From an uncultured Bacilli bacterium (GTDB lineage Bacteria; Bacillota_I; Bacilli_A; RF39; UBA660), in contig CATOJL010000014.1 in the NCBI GenBank assembly GCA_951800155.1, positions 1-17,422 of the forward strand: a stretch of 17,422 nucleotides of DNA. Reading direction: 5' to 3'. The translations under genes and the position numbers were made by a program. Numbering within the stretch: position 1 is the first letter of the stretch; each line of letters starts with the position of its first letter. This document shows positions 1 through 8,258 of this stretch, piece after piece. The notes below the pieces were generated by a model. The model was not told where the DNA came from. It ran no database searches and saw only the letters and a list, made by a program, of their open reading frames with translations.

Positions 1-12
1 CCTCCTCACTCC
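1..12 (-). promoter_or_regulatory. Ribosome binding site of a gene lying beyond the left edge
   Basis: Read on the minus strand this is GGAGTGAGGAGG, a near-perfect anti-16S match. It sits about 54 bases after the rseP stop with no strong terminator between. The start codon would lie just outside the window. In many Bacillota proS or polC follows rseP, but nothing of the coding sequence is visible, so identity is only a guess. Confidence 0.6.
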
Positions 13-65
13 TAACATAGAAGCTAAAAACTATTTTTCCTTCAAAAAAAGAATAACTTTTTCAG

Positions 66-1106
66 TTATCCTAATAAACGTAAAATATCATTACATGTAA
101 CAAAAACCATTAAGGCCATTAAAAGATAAAACCCAAACGAGTGAATAATATTTTCTGTGCGACTACTCACTGCTTTTCCTCTTATTTTCTCAATAATTAA
201 GAATAATGCTCTTCCTCCATCAAAAGCTGGAAAAGGAAGCAGATTAATAAATCCAACATTAATACATAAATAGGCGATCAAATACAGAATGTTTAAAAAT
301 CCTGCTTTCGCACTTTCTCCTACTACAGAATAGATACCAACTGGTCCTGACAAATTCTGGACACTTAACTGTCCGAATAACAAGCTTTTACATGTAAGAA
401 GGAGTTGTTCTACAAGAGAATAGGTTTTTTGAAAAGGATATAAAAGTAAAGCTTTCCAATCGCGTGTTTTACTATTATCAATTTCCAAACCAAAGTGATA
501 GGTAAAGTTTCCATCCTTATCTTCTATTTTTGTAGGAGCAATTGTAATTTCTTCCTCTTCTCCATTTGTATGCCTCACTAAGAATGTGGCTTCTTTTCCC
601 TCATTCACAGCAAGATAGAAAACCAATTTATCTGTAGAAGTAATAGAATGCCCATTCATTGCTATAATCTTATCTTGTTCTTTCATGTTTGTTGTACTTA
701 AAGCATATCCATCTTCTATGTGACGAACGGTTGCCTGATTTTTAGGTACTCCTGCTAGAACCCCTACTACAAAAAGAAGGAGAAGTGCTAACAAAAAATT
801 AAATAAAACTCCTGCTATAATTGTCATGAAACGATCTTTCCATCTTTTATAAATCAATTGTTTTTCTTTAGGAATATCCTCATCTTCTGTATCTTCACCC
901 GCCATAGCAACAAATCCACCTATCGGAAAAAGACGCAAACAATATTCGGTTTCATCTTCCTTTCTCTTCTTCTTTAATAGCTTAGGCCCCATACCAAGGG
1001 AAAATTCAAAAACATGCACTCCTGCCTTTTTTGCAAATAGAAAATGTCCTAATTCATGAATAAAAACAGTTACACCAAGTACAAAAATAAAATAAATCAA
1101 TGTCAT
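66..1106 (-). CDS. rseP: RseP/RasP-type site-2 intramembrane zinc metalloprotease
   Basis: Site-2 protease of the M50 family, which cleaves transmembrane anti-sigma factors and signal-peptide remnants inside the cytoplasmic membrane. The zinc motif HELGH is at residues 17-21 in the first membrane segment. A short G-V-L-F-N-F segment at 99-104 begins the next hydrophobic stretch. A single PDZ-like domain spans about 120-195, and the second catalytic motif NLLPFPAFDGG is at 288-298, with Asp296 as the third zinc ligand. At 346 residues it is shorter than Bacillus RasP (about 420) but all catalytic parts are present. The start is fixed by AAGGAGGAG (1117-1125), which overlaps the cdsA stop, so the gene is coupled to cdsA. 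dxr, often found between the two, is missing. Confidence 0.95.
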   Translation of the reverse strand: MTLIYFIFVLGVTVFIHELGHFLFAKKAGVHVFEFSLGMGPKLLKKKRKEDETEYCLRLFPIGGFVAMAGEDTEDEDIPKEKQLIYKRWKDRFMTIIAGVLFNFLLALLLLFVVGVLAGVPKNQATVRHIEDGYALSTTNMKEQDKIIAMNGHSITSTDKLVFYLAVNEGKEATFLVRHTNGEEEEITIAPTKIEDKDGNFTYHFGLEIDNSKTRDWKALLLYPFQKTYSLVEQLLLTCKSLLFGQLSVQNLSGPVGIYSVVGESAKAGFLNILYLIAYLCINVGFINLLPFPAFDGGRALFLIIEKIRGKAVSSRTENIIHSFGFYLLMALMVFVTCNDILRLLG

Positions 1107-1123
1107 AAATCGTTAACTCCTCC

Positions 1124-1924
1124 TTATAGAATGTGAATAAAAAAAGTAAAGGCCATTAAAACAAAGAACAGGCTATCAAAACGATCCAAAATTCCTCCAT
1201 GTCCTGGCATAAAATCTGAAAAATCCTTTATTTTAAAATTTCTTTTTATCGCAGAAAATACTAAATCACCAAACTGTCCAATGATTGATAGAAATAAAGT
1301 CATAAAAACGATACCAAAAAGTGGAAAGGAAATTTCATGAACTGTTGTAAGATACGTTGTACCAATAAAAACACCCATAAGCGTTCCCCCGATATAACCC
1401 TCCCATGTTTTATTGGGTGATACTTTCGGAATACATTTATGTTTTCCAATCAAGACTCCTACCAAATAAGCATATGTATCAGTAAAAGTAGTAATTAGTA
1501 AAAGATAAATAAGCCAACTTACTTCTATATTTCGAATCACAACAAACAGAGAAAAACATAACCCTAAAAGACTCACGATTCCTATCATAACAAAGGCATC
1601 TATGATACCATATGTCTTATCCTCTTGATAAATGATCACAGGAAGCAAATATAAAAGAACAATCGAACTTAGTAATCGAAAATCAAATATTGCTGTAATA
1701 CTTGAAATAGTTCCTGCCGTTAAAACCAAATAAGTGATAAGTACATAAGAAATACATTGAACAAATTGTGGCACAGCTTTCTTCTTACCTATGGCATCAA
1801 ATATCTCTCGCATACCTTGTAAGGAGAGAATATACATCATCACAGTATAAGGGATTCCTCCATAGTAGAGGATAGGTACAAATATACAAAGTGCTAAAAA
1901 AGCACTCATTGTTCTCTTTTTCAT
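1124..1924 (-). CDS. cdsA: Phosphatidate cytidylyltransferase (CDP-diacylglycerol synthase)
   Basis: Integral membrane enzyme that makes CDP-diacylglycerol from CTP and phosphatidic acid, the branch point for bacterial phospholipids. Several hydrophobic segments are followed by the family signature at residues 224-250 of the 266-residue form: S-A-I-K-R, then K-D, then P-G-H-G-G-I-L-D-R-F-D. A cytosolic S-P-N-K-T-W-E-G motif precedes it. The open frame extends upstream to an ATG at 1972, but that ATG falls in the -35 box of a good promoter. The ATG at 1924 follows GGAGG (1929-1933) and gives a typical length, so I use 1924. It is first in an operon with rseP. uppS and frr, common upstream partners, are not adjacent; frr is about 12 kb away. 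Confidence 0.93.
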   Translation of the reverse strand: MKKRTMSAFLALCIFVPILYYGGIPYTVMMYILSLQGMREIFDAIGKKKAVPQFVQCISYVLITYLVLTAGTISSITAIFDFRLLSSIVLLYLLPVIIYQEDKTYGIIDAFVMIGIVSLLGLCFSLFVVIRNIEVSWLIYLLLITTFTDTYAYLVGVLIGKHKCIPKVSPNKTWEGYIGGTLMGVFIGTTYLTTVHEISFPLFGIVFMTLFLSIIGQFGDLVFSAIKRNFKIKDFSDFMPGHGGILDRFDSLFFVLMAFTFFIHIL

Positions 1925-1943
1925 AATGCCTCCAATCTTTTTA

Positions 1944-1972
1944 ATTATAATATAAATCACAATTTTATTCAA
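1944..1972 (-). promoter_or_regulatory. Sigma-A promoter of cdsA-rseP
   Basis: TTGAAT (1967-1972), a 17-base spacer and TATAAT (1944-1949). Predicted transcription starts near 1937, leaving only about 13 bases of leader before the 1924 start, including the GGAGG. Its -35 box lies 5 bases from that of the divergent promoter. Confidence 0.65.
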
Positions 1973-1977
1973 TACAT

Positions 1978-2006
1978 TTGACAGTCTTTTAAAAAGAAGA
2001 TATAAT
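1978..2006 (+). promoter_or_regulatory. Consensus sigma-A promoter of the COG2426-like gene
   Basis: TTGACA (1978-1983), 17 bases, TATAAT (2001-2006): a perfect consensus match. Predicted start near 2013 gives a leader of about 110 bases before the 2124 ATG. That leader contains a 25-base inverted repeat at 2031-2055. Confidence 0.8.
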
Positions 2007-2030
2007 GTGTTCGTTAGACATTATGATTGT

Positions 2031-2055
2031 AATATCTATAAAATTTATAGATATT
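2031..2055 (+). repeat. Perfect 12-base inverted repeat in the 5' leader
   Basis: AATATCTATAAA (2031-2042), a single A, then its exact reverse complement (2044-2055). As DNA it resembles a dyad operator about 20-40 bases after the predicted start; as RNA it folds into a weak A/U hairpin. A further 6-base stem (TGTAGT at 2083-2088 with ACTACA at 2100-2105) lies just before the ribosome site. No known riboswitch is recognised. Confidence 0.5.
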
Positions 2056-2123
2056 TCTTCATAAAAATTCTAAATATAAACATGTAGTGATATGTTCTCA
2101 ACTACACTATATAAGGAGAAGAT

Positions 2124-2627
2124 ATGGAATCAATTGTAAATTTTTTTGTTGACAATTTTGGAACAAATGCTGGAGGTTATTCAAGAGAAATCTTAGTTTT
2201 CTTTATTTCATGTATGCCTATTTTAGAACTGCGTGGTGGATTGCTAGCTGCTTCTTTGCTCGGCTTATCCCCTTTAGTAAGTTACATTCTTTGTATCATT
2301 GGAAATATACTTCCTGTCCCTTTTATTTTATGGTTTATTACATTTATATTTGAAAAGCTAAAGCATACCCCTCTTCGAAAAATGGTACTATGGATGGAAG
2401 AGAAAGCCAATGCAAAAAAGGAAAAAATTGAAAAGTTTGGCTATATTGGTCTTGTCTTATTTGTAGGAATTCCTCTTCCCGGAACAGGTGCTTGGACAGG
2501 ATGCCTCATTGCTGCTCTTCTTGGGATGGATAGAAAAAAATCCTTCATTGCTACATTGTTAGGTATCTTTATGGCAAGTATGATTATGATGTTTATTTCC
2601 TTTGGATTTTTAAAATTTTTCATCTAA
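2124..2627 (+). CDS. Small integral membrane protein, COG2426 / PF06695 (putative small multidrug export) type
   Basis: A 167-residue hydrophobic protein, the only plus-strand gene here. Two family motifs are clear: P-I-L-E-L-R-G-G near residues 32-39 and G-I-P-L-P-G-T-G-A-W-T-G near 115-126. These paired re-entrant-like motifs resemble those of the COG2426 family, which is named for small multidrug export although the transported substrate is not established. About four membrane segments flank a lysine- and glutamate-rich loop (residues 77-104). The start is set by AAGGAGA at 2113-2119. A consensus promoter lies upstream and a hairpin terminator begins at the stop codon, so it is monocistronic. 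It is divergent from cdsA and convergent with addA. The family match is secure; the function is not. Confidence 0.85.
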   Translation: MESIVNFFVDNFGTNAGGYSREILVFFISCMPILELRGGLLAASLLGLSPLVSYILCIIGNILPVPFILWFITFIFEKLKHTPLRKMVLWMEEKANAKKEKIEKFGYIGLVLFVGIPLPGTGAWTGCLIAALLGMDRKKSFIATLLGIFMASMIMMFISFGFLKFFI

Positions 2628-2656
2628 AAAAGTTTTCAAAAAATTGAAAACTTTTT
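2627..2656. terminator. Bidirectional terminator shared by the COG2426-like gene and addA
   Basis: Perfect 13-base stem (AAAAAGTTTTCAA, 2627-2639, with 2644-2656) and an AAAA loop. The run of Ts follows the stem on both strands. The hairpin starts at the last base of the plus gene's stop codon and includes the last seven codons and the TGA stop (2636-2638) of addA. Confidence 0.85.
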
Positions 2657-5600
2657 CATTGAAGAACAAGCAACTTGCCTCATCCTATTTTCTAAAATTG
2701 AATAGAGATAAACTGTAGTTGGCTTCTTTGTTTTTTTCTCAATATAAGTTTGGTACCCTTTTAATTGTTTACTATAAGCCTTATTTTCTATATTCTTTAA
2801 TTTATAATCAATTAAAACGATATGGGTGTCATATACAAGCATAAAATCAATGATTCCATGACACTTTTTTCCCTCTTCTTCATAAAGAAATTCATACTCT
2901 TGAAAAATGGTTGCCTCTTCACTTGATTGAAGTAATTCTTGATTTAAAAAAGCTTCTACATAAGGATGCACTTCTTCTCTTTTCTCATGCAAAGAAAATG
3001 TTTCTTCTAACAATTGATGTATCTTTACTCCAAAAGCCATATTCTTCTTTTCCTCTTTGGAAAGCAGTTGGGCACTTCTTTTGGAAAAGATCTGTTTTTC
3101 TTGCATTTCCTCTTTAAAAAAGTGTTCATGAACCAAAAGCGGTTCTCCCTTCTCCTCTTGTTGTTTATCTCTATTTTCTTCTTCTCTTTCTATAACTTTC
3201 TTCTCTTCTATAAAGGGTTCAAGCTCCTTCGCTATTGTCTTTAAAAGATCATAGAAACTTCGTATTTCATTTCTTTTAGGGGGAATTTCTTCTAAAAAGG
3301 AAGGACAAACAAAAATCATTTTTTCCTTTGCTCTTGTAAGTGCTACATAAAAAAGTCTAATTTTTTCACTAATTTCTTCTTGCAGGTATTTTTCTTTTAC
3401 TAAAGTTTTTACAATCGTTTCTCGTATTCCTTCCTCATAATAAGGACACAAGATTCCATACTCTTTATCATATAAAATGAAATCATTCAAATCAGAAATA
3501 TTAAAGCGTTTTGTCAAACCTGCAAAATAACAAATTGGAAATTCTAATCCTTTCGATTTATGAATTGTCATCAAAGAAACCCCTCTTCCCCCTTTAGGAC
3601 TCACAATTTTTAAATCCAATCCCTGCCCAAATAGATCAGTAAAAAAGCTTTCTAGTTCTTCTGTTGTATAACAAGTCTGTTCTAACTCTTTACATAAGGA
3701 AATGACTGTATCTATTAATTTTAAATGTTCTTCTATATTCCCTATTTTATATAAATTTTCTTCAATAGCGAATGCAGAAATAATTTCTTCAATAAAAAGA
3801 GAGGGTGTCAAATACATAAATTTCTCTTTTAAAGTAAGAATCGTACGATAAATTTCTGTTTCTTTTATCTTCTTTTCTGTAATGATTTCAAAAATTTCTT
3901 CATCTGTATACGCATACAAAAAACTACGCGCAAGAGATACAAAGTAGAAACGATAGTCTTCTCTTTTTTGTACCTTAAAGATGAAATGAATAATATTGGT
4001 TAAAATTTGTAGTAGATAGTTATCTAAAATAGATGTATCTTTTAGAATAGATAAAGGAATCTGGTATGTTTCAAATACTTTTTTATAAATACCTGCACTC
4101 GTTATGCGATCCAGTAAAATAGCAAAATCATGGTAGTCGACTGGTCTTGTCCTTTCTAGTGCTCGATCATAGATAGGATATTTCTCTTCTATCTTTTTCG
4201 CAATATCTTGTGCTATAAGGGTTGCTTCTATTTTTTCTCTTTCTTTTTCCTCATTTGAGTAAGTATAAATTGACATATGATAATCATCTTTTGGATGGTT
4301 CCATTCATAATCCATATTTCCGAAAATCATTTGATGGGAAGTCACATAATCAGCCCCACCAAATCGGTCATCCATCCATTTCGAAAAAAGCTGATTAATA
4401 TCTTGTATTACTTCTTTTCTAGAACGAAAATTTTTATTCATATCAATTTTTATTCCATTTTCTTTCTTTGTAAATTGATTATACTTTTCTTTAAATAGAA
4501 TAGGATTGGCATTTCTAAAGCGATAAATGGACTGCTTAATATCCCCCACCATATAGCAATTATCTCGTTTGATGTATGAAATAAAACATTCTTGTAAATC
4601 GTTTGTATCTTGGTATTCATCGATCATAATTTCTTTAAATTTACTTTTTAAATCTGTACGAATATCTGCATACTTATCAAGCATTTTCAAAGCTATTTTC
4701 TCAATATCAATAAATTCAAATAGATCTTTTTCCTTTTTAAATCGCATCACTTTTTTTTCTACTTTTAAAACAATTTCAAGTAGAATTTCTACCGATTCTT
4801 TTGTATTTATGTACCCTTCTATCTCTTCATCAACACTTTTCTCTTGCAATAGAAAATAGGCATCCAATTGCTTCTTTAATTTGTCTTTGCTTTTCTTTGC
4901 TTCTTCACTACTACGACTAGGTAAAGTTGGCAAGCGATTCATGCAGTTTGTTCTAAGAATTTCCTCTACTACTGTTTCTACCTTTTCCAAGTAAGTTCCA
5001 TCAACTTGATATCTTAATTCTTCTACTAAAGCAAATATTTCTTCTTTTTTTCTTTCTAAAAATTGAAGAAAATCTTTTTTGATTTTTTTTAGATATGTAG
5101 GATGATAGAAAGTAGAAACATAATTTATAATATAGGATTCTTTATCAATTTCTTGATCTAACTTATCATTCAAAAGAAAAAGAGCCTCACGAATCGATGT
5201 ATCATCCTTACAAGTAAATGTCTTTAGTAAGTGAAAAAAACGACTATCTTCTTTTTGATAATATTCATCAATTACCTCATCAATGATTTGCTTTTTTAAA
5301 CGTTTTATAAAGGTGTGACTGACAATTTGGATATGTTTTTTAAGATTTTCCCTATAGTGGTATTTTTTTAAAATGGAAAGGGCAAAGCTATCAAAAGTTG
5401 TAATATAGGCTGTATCTATTCGATACAATTCTTCTTTTAAAGAAGGAATTTTTTTTATTTTATCCCGGATTCTCTCTCGCATTTCCGAAGCAGCTGCATT
5501 TGTAAAAGTGAGAATTAAAAGTTCATCGATATGGATACCTTGCATCAATTTACAAATGACACGTTCTGTTAATACAGCGGTTTTTCCACTTCCTGCTCCT

Positions 5601-5668
5601 GCTGATACTAAAATATCCTTTCCACTTTCATAAATTGCTTTTTCTTGTTCTTCTGTCCATTTAGGCAT
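2636..5668 (-). CDS. addA: ATP-dependent helicase/nuclease subunit A
   Basis: AddA is the 3'-5' UvrD-type helicase and nuclease of the AddAB enzyme, which resects double-strand breaks for RecA loading. Residues are counted from the GTG at 5671. Helicase motifs are complete: Walker A G-A-G-S-G-K-T at 25-31, D-E-Y-Q-D-T-N-D at 351-358, G-D-I-K-Q-S-I-Y-R-F-R at 376-386, N-F-R-S at 414-417, T-I-H-K-S-K-G at 702-708 and F-Y-V-A-L-T-R-A-K at 774-782. The C-terminal RecB-type nuclease keeps His885, Asp942, the D-Y-K triplet 955-957 and Gln969. At about 1010 residues it is shorter than B. subtilis AddA (about 1230). A GTG at 5671 is possible, but the ATG at 5668 is 8 bases from AGGAGG (5677-5682). 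It overlaps the addB end. Confidence 0.96.
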   Translation of the reverse strand: MPKWTEEQEKAIYESGKDILVSAGAGSGKTAVLTERVICKLMQGIHIDELLILTFTNAAASEMRERIRDKIKKIPSLKEELYRIDTAYITTFDSFALSILKKYHYRENLKKHIQIVSHTFIKRLKKQIIDEVIDEYYQKEDSRFFHLLKTFTCKDDTSIREALFLLNDKLDQEIDKESYIINYVSTFYHPTYLKKIKKDFLQFLERKKEEIFALVEELRYQVDGTYLEKVETVVEEILRTNCMNRLPTLPSRSSEEAKKSKDKLKKQLDAYFLLQEKSVDEEIEGYINTKESVEILLEIVLKVEKKVMRFKKEKDLFEFIDIEKIALKMLDKYADIRTDLKSKFKEIMIDEYQDTNDLQECFISYIKRDNCYMVGDIKQSIYRFRNANPILFKEKYNQFTKKENGIKIDMNKNFRSRKEVIQDINQLFSKWMDDRFGGADYVTSHQMIFGNMDYEWNHPKDDYHMSIYTYSNEEKEREKIEATLIAQDIAKKIEEKYPIYDRALERTRPVDYHDFAILLDRITSAGIYKKVFETYQIPLSILKDTSILDNYLLQILTNIIHFIFKVQKREDYRFYFVSLARSFLYAYTDEEIFEIITEKKIKETEIYRTILTLKEKFMYLTPSLFIEEIISAFAIEENLYKIGNIEEHLKLIDTVISLCKELEQTCYTTEELESFFTDLFGQGLDLKIVSPKGGRGVSLMTIHKSKGLEFPICYFAGLTKRFNISDLNDFILYDKEYGILCPYYEEGIRETIVKTLVKEKYLQEEISEKIRLFYVALTRAKEKMIFVCPSFLEEIPPKRNEIRSFYDLLKTIAKELEPFIEEKKVIEREEENRDKQQEEKGEPLLVHEHFFKEEMQEKQIFSKRSAQLLSKEEKKNMAFGVKIHQLLEETFSLHEKREEVHPYVEAFLNQELLQSSEEATIFQEYEFLYEEEGKKCHGIIDFMLVYDTHIVLIDYKLKNIENKAYSKQLKGYQTYIEKKTKKPTTVYLYSILENRMRQVACSSMKKFSIF

Positions 5669-7976
5669 CACTATCCCCTCCTAGAAATTGTATATCTCGA
5701 AGCTCTTCTAATGGCACAATATCTTTTTCTTCCATAAAACATATACTTCTATATTTACAATATTTGCAACTCATATTTTCTCTTCGTATCTGTTTAGGGT
5801 TAATAGGAAATTTTGCCTCTTCCACAGCTTGTACCATTTCTTTTATCTTTTTTTCCACAAAAGAAACTAAATTGTTCATTTTTTCCTCACTAAGTATCTT
5901 ACTATAGGCATAAAAACCATTTGATGACACTTTCATACTTTTGATAAATTGACTATCCTTATAGGTTTGGTCGAACTGAAGTAGCAATTCCTCATCCGCC
6001 AACGTATATCCATTTAATTTTAACGAATCTTTTTTTTGATCGCTTTCTGTTTTTCTACTTTGATACCGAAAATTTTTCTCCAAAATGGATTCAAGATAAA
6101 AGCCAATTATTTTTATCTCTGGTTTCCTTTTTTTGACTAAATAATAATACATAGGTAATTGCATACTCAGTCCATAGTAAATATCTTTTAAGTGAAAATC
6201 CGCCTTTCCTGTTTTATAGTCTATAAGAACGGCTAAATGCAAATCTGGATTCATCCATATTTTATCAATGACGCCCATAATAGTCACAGCAAGGGAGGAT
6301 TCTAGTTTCAGGCAAATTTTTGTTTCTAATTCTTCCTCTTGAAACGTAGAATGCTCCTTAAAGTTTTCAAAAAACATATTTACTTCTTGTATATCTGGTA
6401 TATTTAGATGAATATAAAAGGATTCTTTCTTGGATAAATTCCTCTTTTTCTCTTCAAAATAGGAATGAATATATCTTTCTATATCTTCTGGCTTTTCTTT
6501 TAAAATTGCATGATATAAAGAACCCAGAATCGCACTAAAATTTTCTTCATAAGGAGATAGTTTTAAAATATATTCTAAATAATATTTAAAGGAACATTCA
6601 TAAAATGTATTTAAAGAAGAATAGGAAAGGAGAATCTGTCCATCTAAATAAGATCTTATCTTGTCTTTATTAAGTCCTTGAAACATGGATGTATAAGATC
6701 GATAAGCAAGCTTATAATTTTGCTTCAATTGAGGCAAGGATGGGTTTAATACCCCATATTTATGATACATATCCAGAAAAGTAACTAAATTTTTCTTATT
6801 TAATGTATGGCTATAATGACTAATTCCAGTAAATTGGATTTCCGTAATAGAAATTCCTTCTAATAAAGGAGATGGGTAATATTCTATACCCTCTTCTTCC
6901 TTGATAAAAAGAATAACTTTATTTTTTATTTTTTCTATGGCTTTTTTTGTGCTTACTAAAGAAAGATGGTTCTTTTCACATGTATTCTCTAAAAAAGATG
7001 GTTTTATTGCATCATACAAAAAATCTTCGTCTTTGTAAGTAACAGGAAGTAAAGATGCATTTGCATTTAAAATAAAGACATAATCATCTTCCAAATAAAT
7101 TGTATTTAATAATGGTCCTACTTTTAATTCATTTGTGATCTCTTCTTCTATCGAAATTTCTTGTGCAAAGGTATCCATTAATTCTTCTAAATCATATTCC
7201 TCTATATTTAGAATCTCATTTAATTTACCAAGCAGTTTTTCCATAGGAAAAGATAAATTTATATTTTGTTTACCTTCCAAAATTTCCTTTTTCATTTTGG
7301 CATACATGGGAGTTCCATATAAAAATTTTTTTTCTTTTTTTACAGGAATATGGTAAGCTTTCGCTAATCTGTTGATTTTAGGATACATTTCCTCTTGCAC
7401 ATTCACAATATAAATATGAGAGAGGGAAATGCCTTTTTCTAATAATGCCGAAATTTCTTCAAAAACATAAGTAAGTTCTTCTTCCAATGTTCCACATACA
7501 TAGGCTTTTTCCAAGGGATAATTTGGAGATTCTACCCTCCGAATTGGGACATAGGACTCTATGTTTTTTAGAAGATTTTCCTCATATTTTGTTATTCTAT
7601 CATACCCATACAATACAATAGAAAATGTTTTTAAATATGCAAAAAAATGAGGATGAAAAAGAAGAAGATGCTCATCTTCTAAGTCTTGCTTGACTTGTCT
7701 AAGCATATCCATATTTGCACTAAAACTACTATCTATATAATACAAATTTTCTAAATAAATGAGAGCAATCTCTCGTTTGATTTTGTATTTTTTTTGTAAA
7801 AAACAAATGGCATTTTCATCATACGTAAATGTAGAAAAATTTCGTAATTCTTTTAATGTCATTAATTTAAAGGGAAAAAAAAGCTGATTTTCTTCCATGT
7901 AAAATAAAATTTTTTCCTTCACAGAGTCTGGAACAAGAAAAAGCGTTTTGCAAGTTATATCTTTTATAAAATCCAA
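5661..7976 (-). CDS. addB: ATP-dependent helicase/deoxyribonuclease subunit B, short form
   Basis: AddB is the partner nuclease of AddA. The C-terminal RecB-type nuclease has His489, Asp571 and D-Y-K at 586-588 (numbered from the TTG). The iron-sulfur staple cysteines are Cys461, Cys737, Cys740 and Cys746; the C-x2-C-x5-C spacing matches B. subtilis AddB. At about 771 residues it lacks roughly a third of the usual length (about 1160), and the N-terminus shows no Walker A loop, so helicase-like ATP binding seems lost. The frame is open up to an ATG at 8012, but that ATG has no spaced ribosome site and lies inside a promoter (-35 8022-8027, -10 7999-8004). A TTG at 7976 preceded by AGGTGG (7981-7986) is preferred; the 8012 start would add 12 residues. 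It overlaps addA by 8 bases. Confidence 0.9.
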   Translation of the reverse strand: MDFIKDITCKTLFLVPDSVKEKILFYMEENQLFFPFKLMTLKELRNFSTFTYDENAICFLQKKYKIKREIALIYLENLYYIDSSFSANMDMLRQVKQDLEDEHLLLFHPHFFAYLKTFSIVLYGYDRITKYEENLLKNIESYVPIRRVESPNYPLEKAYVCGTLEEELTYVFEEISALLEKGISLSHIYIVNVQEEMYPKINRLAKAYHIPVKKEKKFLYGTPMYAKMKKEILEGKQNINLSFPMEKLLGKLNEILNIEEYDLEELMDTFAQEISIEEEITNELKVGPLLNTIYLEDDYVFILNANASLLPVTYKDEDFLYDAIKPSFLENTCEKNHLSLVSTKKAIEKIKNKVILFIKEEEGIEYYPSPLLEGISITEIQFTGISHYSHTLNKKNLVTFLDMYHKYGVLNPSLPQLKQNYKLAYRSYTSMFQGLNKDKIRSYLDGQILLSYSSLNTFYECSFKYYLEYILKLSPYEENFSAILGSLYHAILKEKPEDIERYIHSYFEEKKRNLSKKESFYIHLNIPDIQEVNMFFENFKEHSTFQEEELETKICLKLESSLAVTIMGVIDKIWMNPDLHLAVLIDYKTGKADFHLKDIYYGLSMQLPMYYYLVKKRKPEIKIIGFYLESILEKNFRYQSRKTESDQKKDSLKLNGYTLADEELLLQFDQTYKDSQFIKSMKVSSNGFYAYSKILSEEKMNNLVSFVEKKIKEMVQAVEEAKFPINPKQIRRENMSCKYCKYRSICFMEEKDIVPLEELRDIQFLGGDSDA

Positions 7977-7998
7977 TGTACCACCTACTTCTATTATT

Positions 7999-8027
7999 AT
8001 CCTATATGACATTGGTTTCTATGTCAA
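7999..8027 (-). promoter_or_regulatory. Proximal sigma-A promoter of addBA
   Basis: TTGACA (8022-8027), 17 bases, TAGGAT (7999-8004). Predicted start near 7992, leaving about 16 bases of leader to the TTG start. The match supports the TTG over the ATG at 8012, which this transcript would not contain. Confidence 0.5.
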
Positions 8028-8051
8028 TCCTTTATCAAAATTTAAGTGCAT

Positions 8052-8069
8052 CCTGTATTGGTATACAAG
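8052..8069 (-). other. Leader hairpin upstream of addB
   Basis: Seven-pair stem with one G-U wobble (plus strand 8052-8058 with 8063-8069) and a four-base loop. No T run follows on the minus strand, so it is not a terminator by itself. It lies between the distal promoter and the proximal one. Confidence 0.4.
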
Positions 8070-8076
8070 TAATTTT

Positions 8077-8124
8077 AAAAAAATAGCACAATGCTTCTAG
8101 CAAATGACTTCTCTTTCCTATTTT
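8077..8124 (-). terminator. Possible leader terminator/attenuator between the two addB promoters
   Basis: On the minus strand a 7-base outer stem (8118-8124 with 8080-8086) encloses an inner TGCT/AGCA hairpin (8092-8102) and ends in seven Ts (8077-8083). A transcript from the distal promoter stopping here would be about 70 bases. The stem is A/T-rich, so termination strength is uncertain. Confidence 0.35.
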
Positions 8125-8152
8125 AAAAAGAAATGCATTTATACATAACTTC

Positions 8153-8181
8153 ATTATATAGCATACATTTGTTTGTGTCAA
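8153..8181 (-). promoter_or_regulatory. Distal consensus sigma-A promoter upstream of addB
   Basis: TTGACA (8176-8181), 17 bases, TATAAT (8153-8158): a perfect match. Predicted start near 8146, about 170 bases before addB. It lies after the spoIVB terminator, so addBA is a separate transcription unit from spoIVB. Confidence 0.8.
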
Positions 8182-8258
8182 TGCTTTTTTGATTTCATAA
8201 ATACCACACACTTTTTAAAGAAAAAAATAGAAGGAATTCTCTATATTTTTTCACACAT

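Noticed and set aside
44..64. AAAAAG/CTTTTT hairpin after rseP
   Set aside because: One G-C pair only; the ribosome site at 1-12 suggests transcription continues.
1925..1972. cdsA N-terminal extension from the ATG at 1972
   Set aside because: It would start within the -35 box of the best promoter, lacks a ribosome site, and adds a lysine/isoleucine-rich stretch not expected in the family.
2911..4859. Open frames on the plus strand inside addA
   Set aside because: Low-complexity translations opposite a strongly conserved gene; no ribosome sites or promoters.
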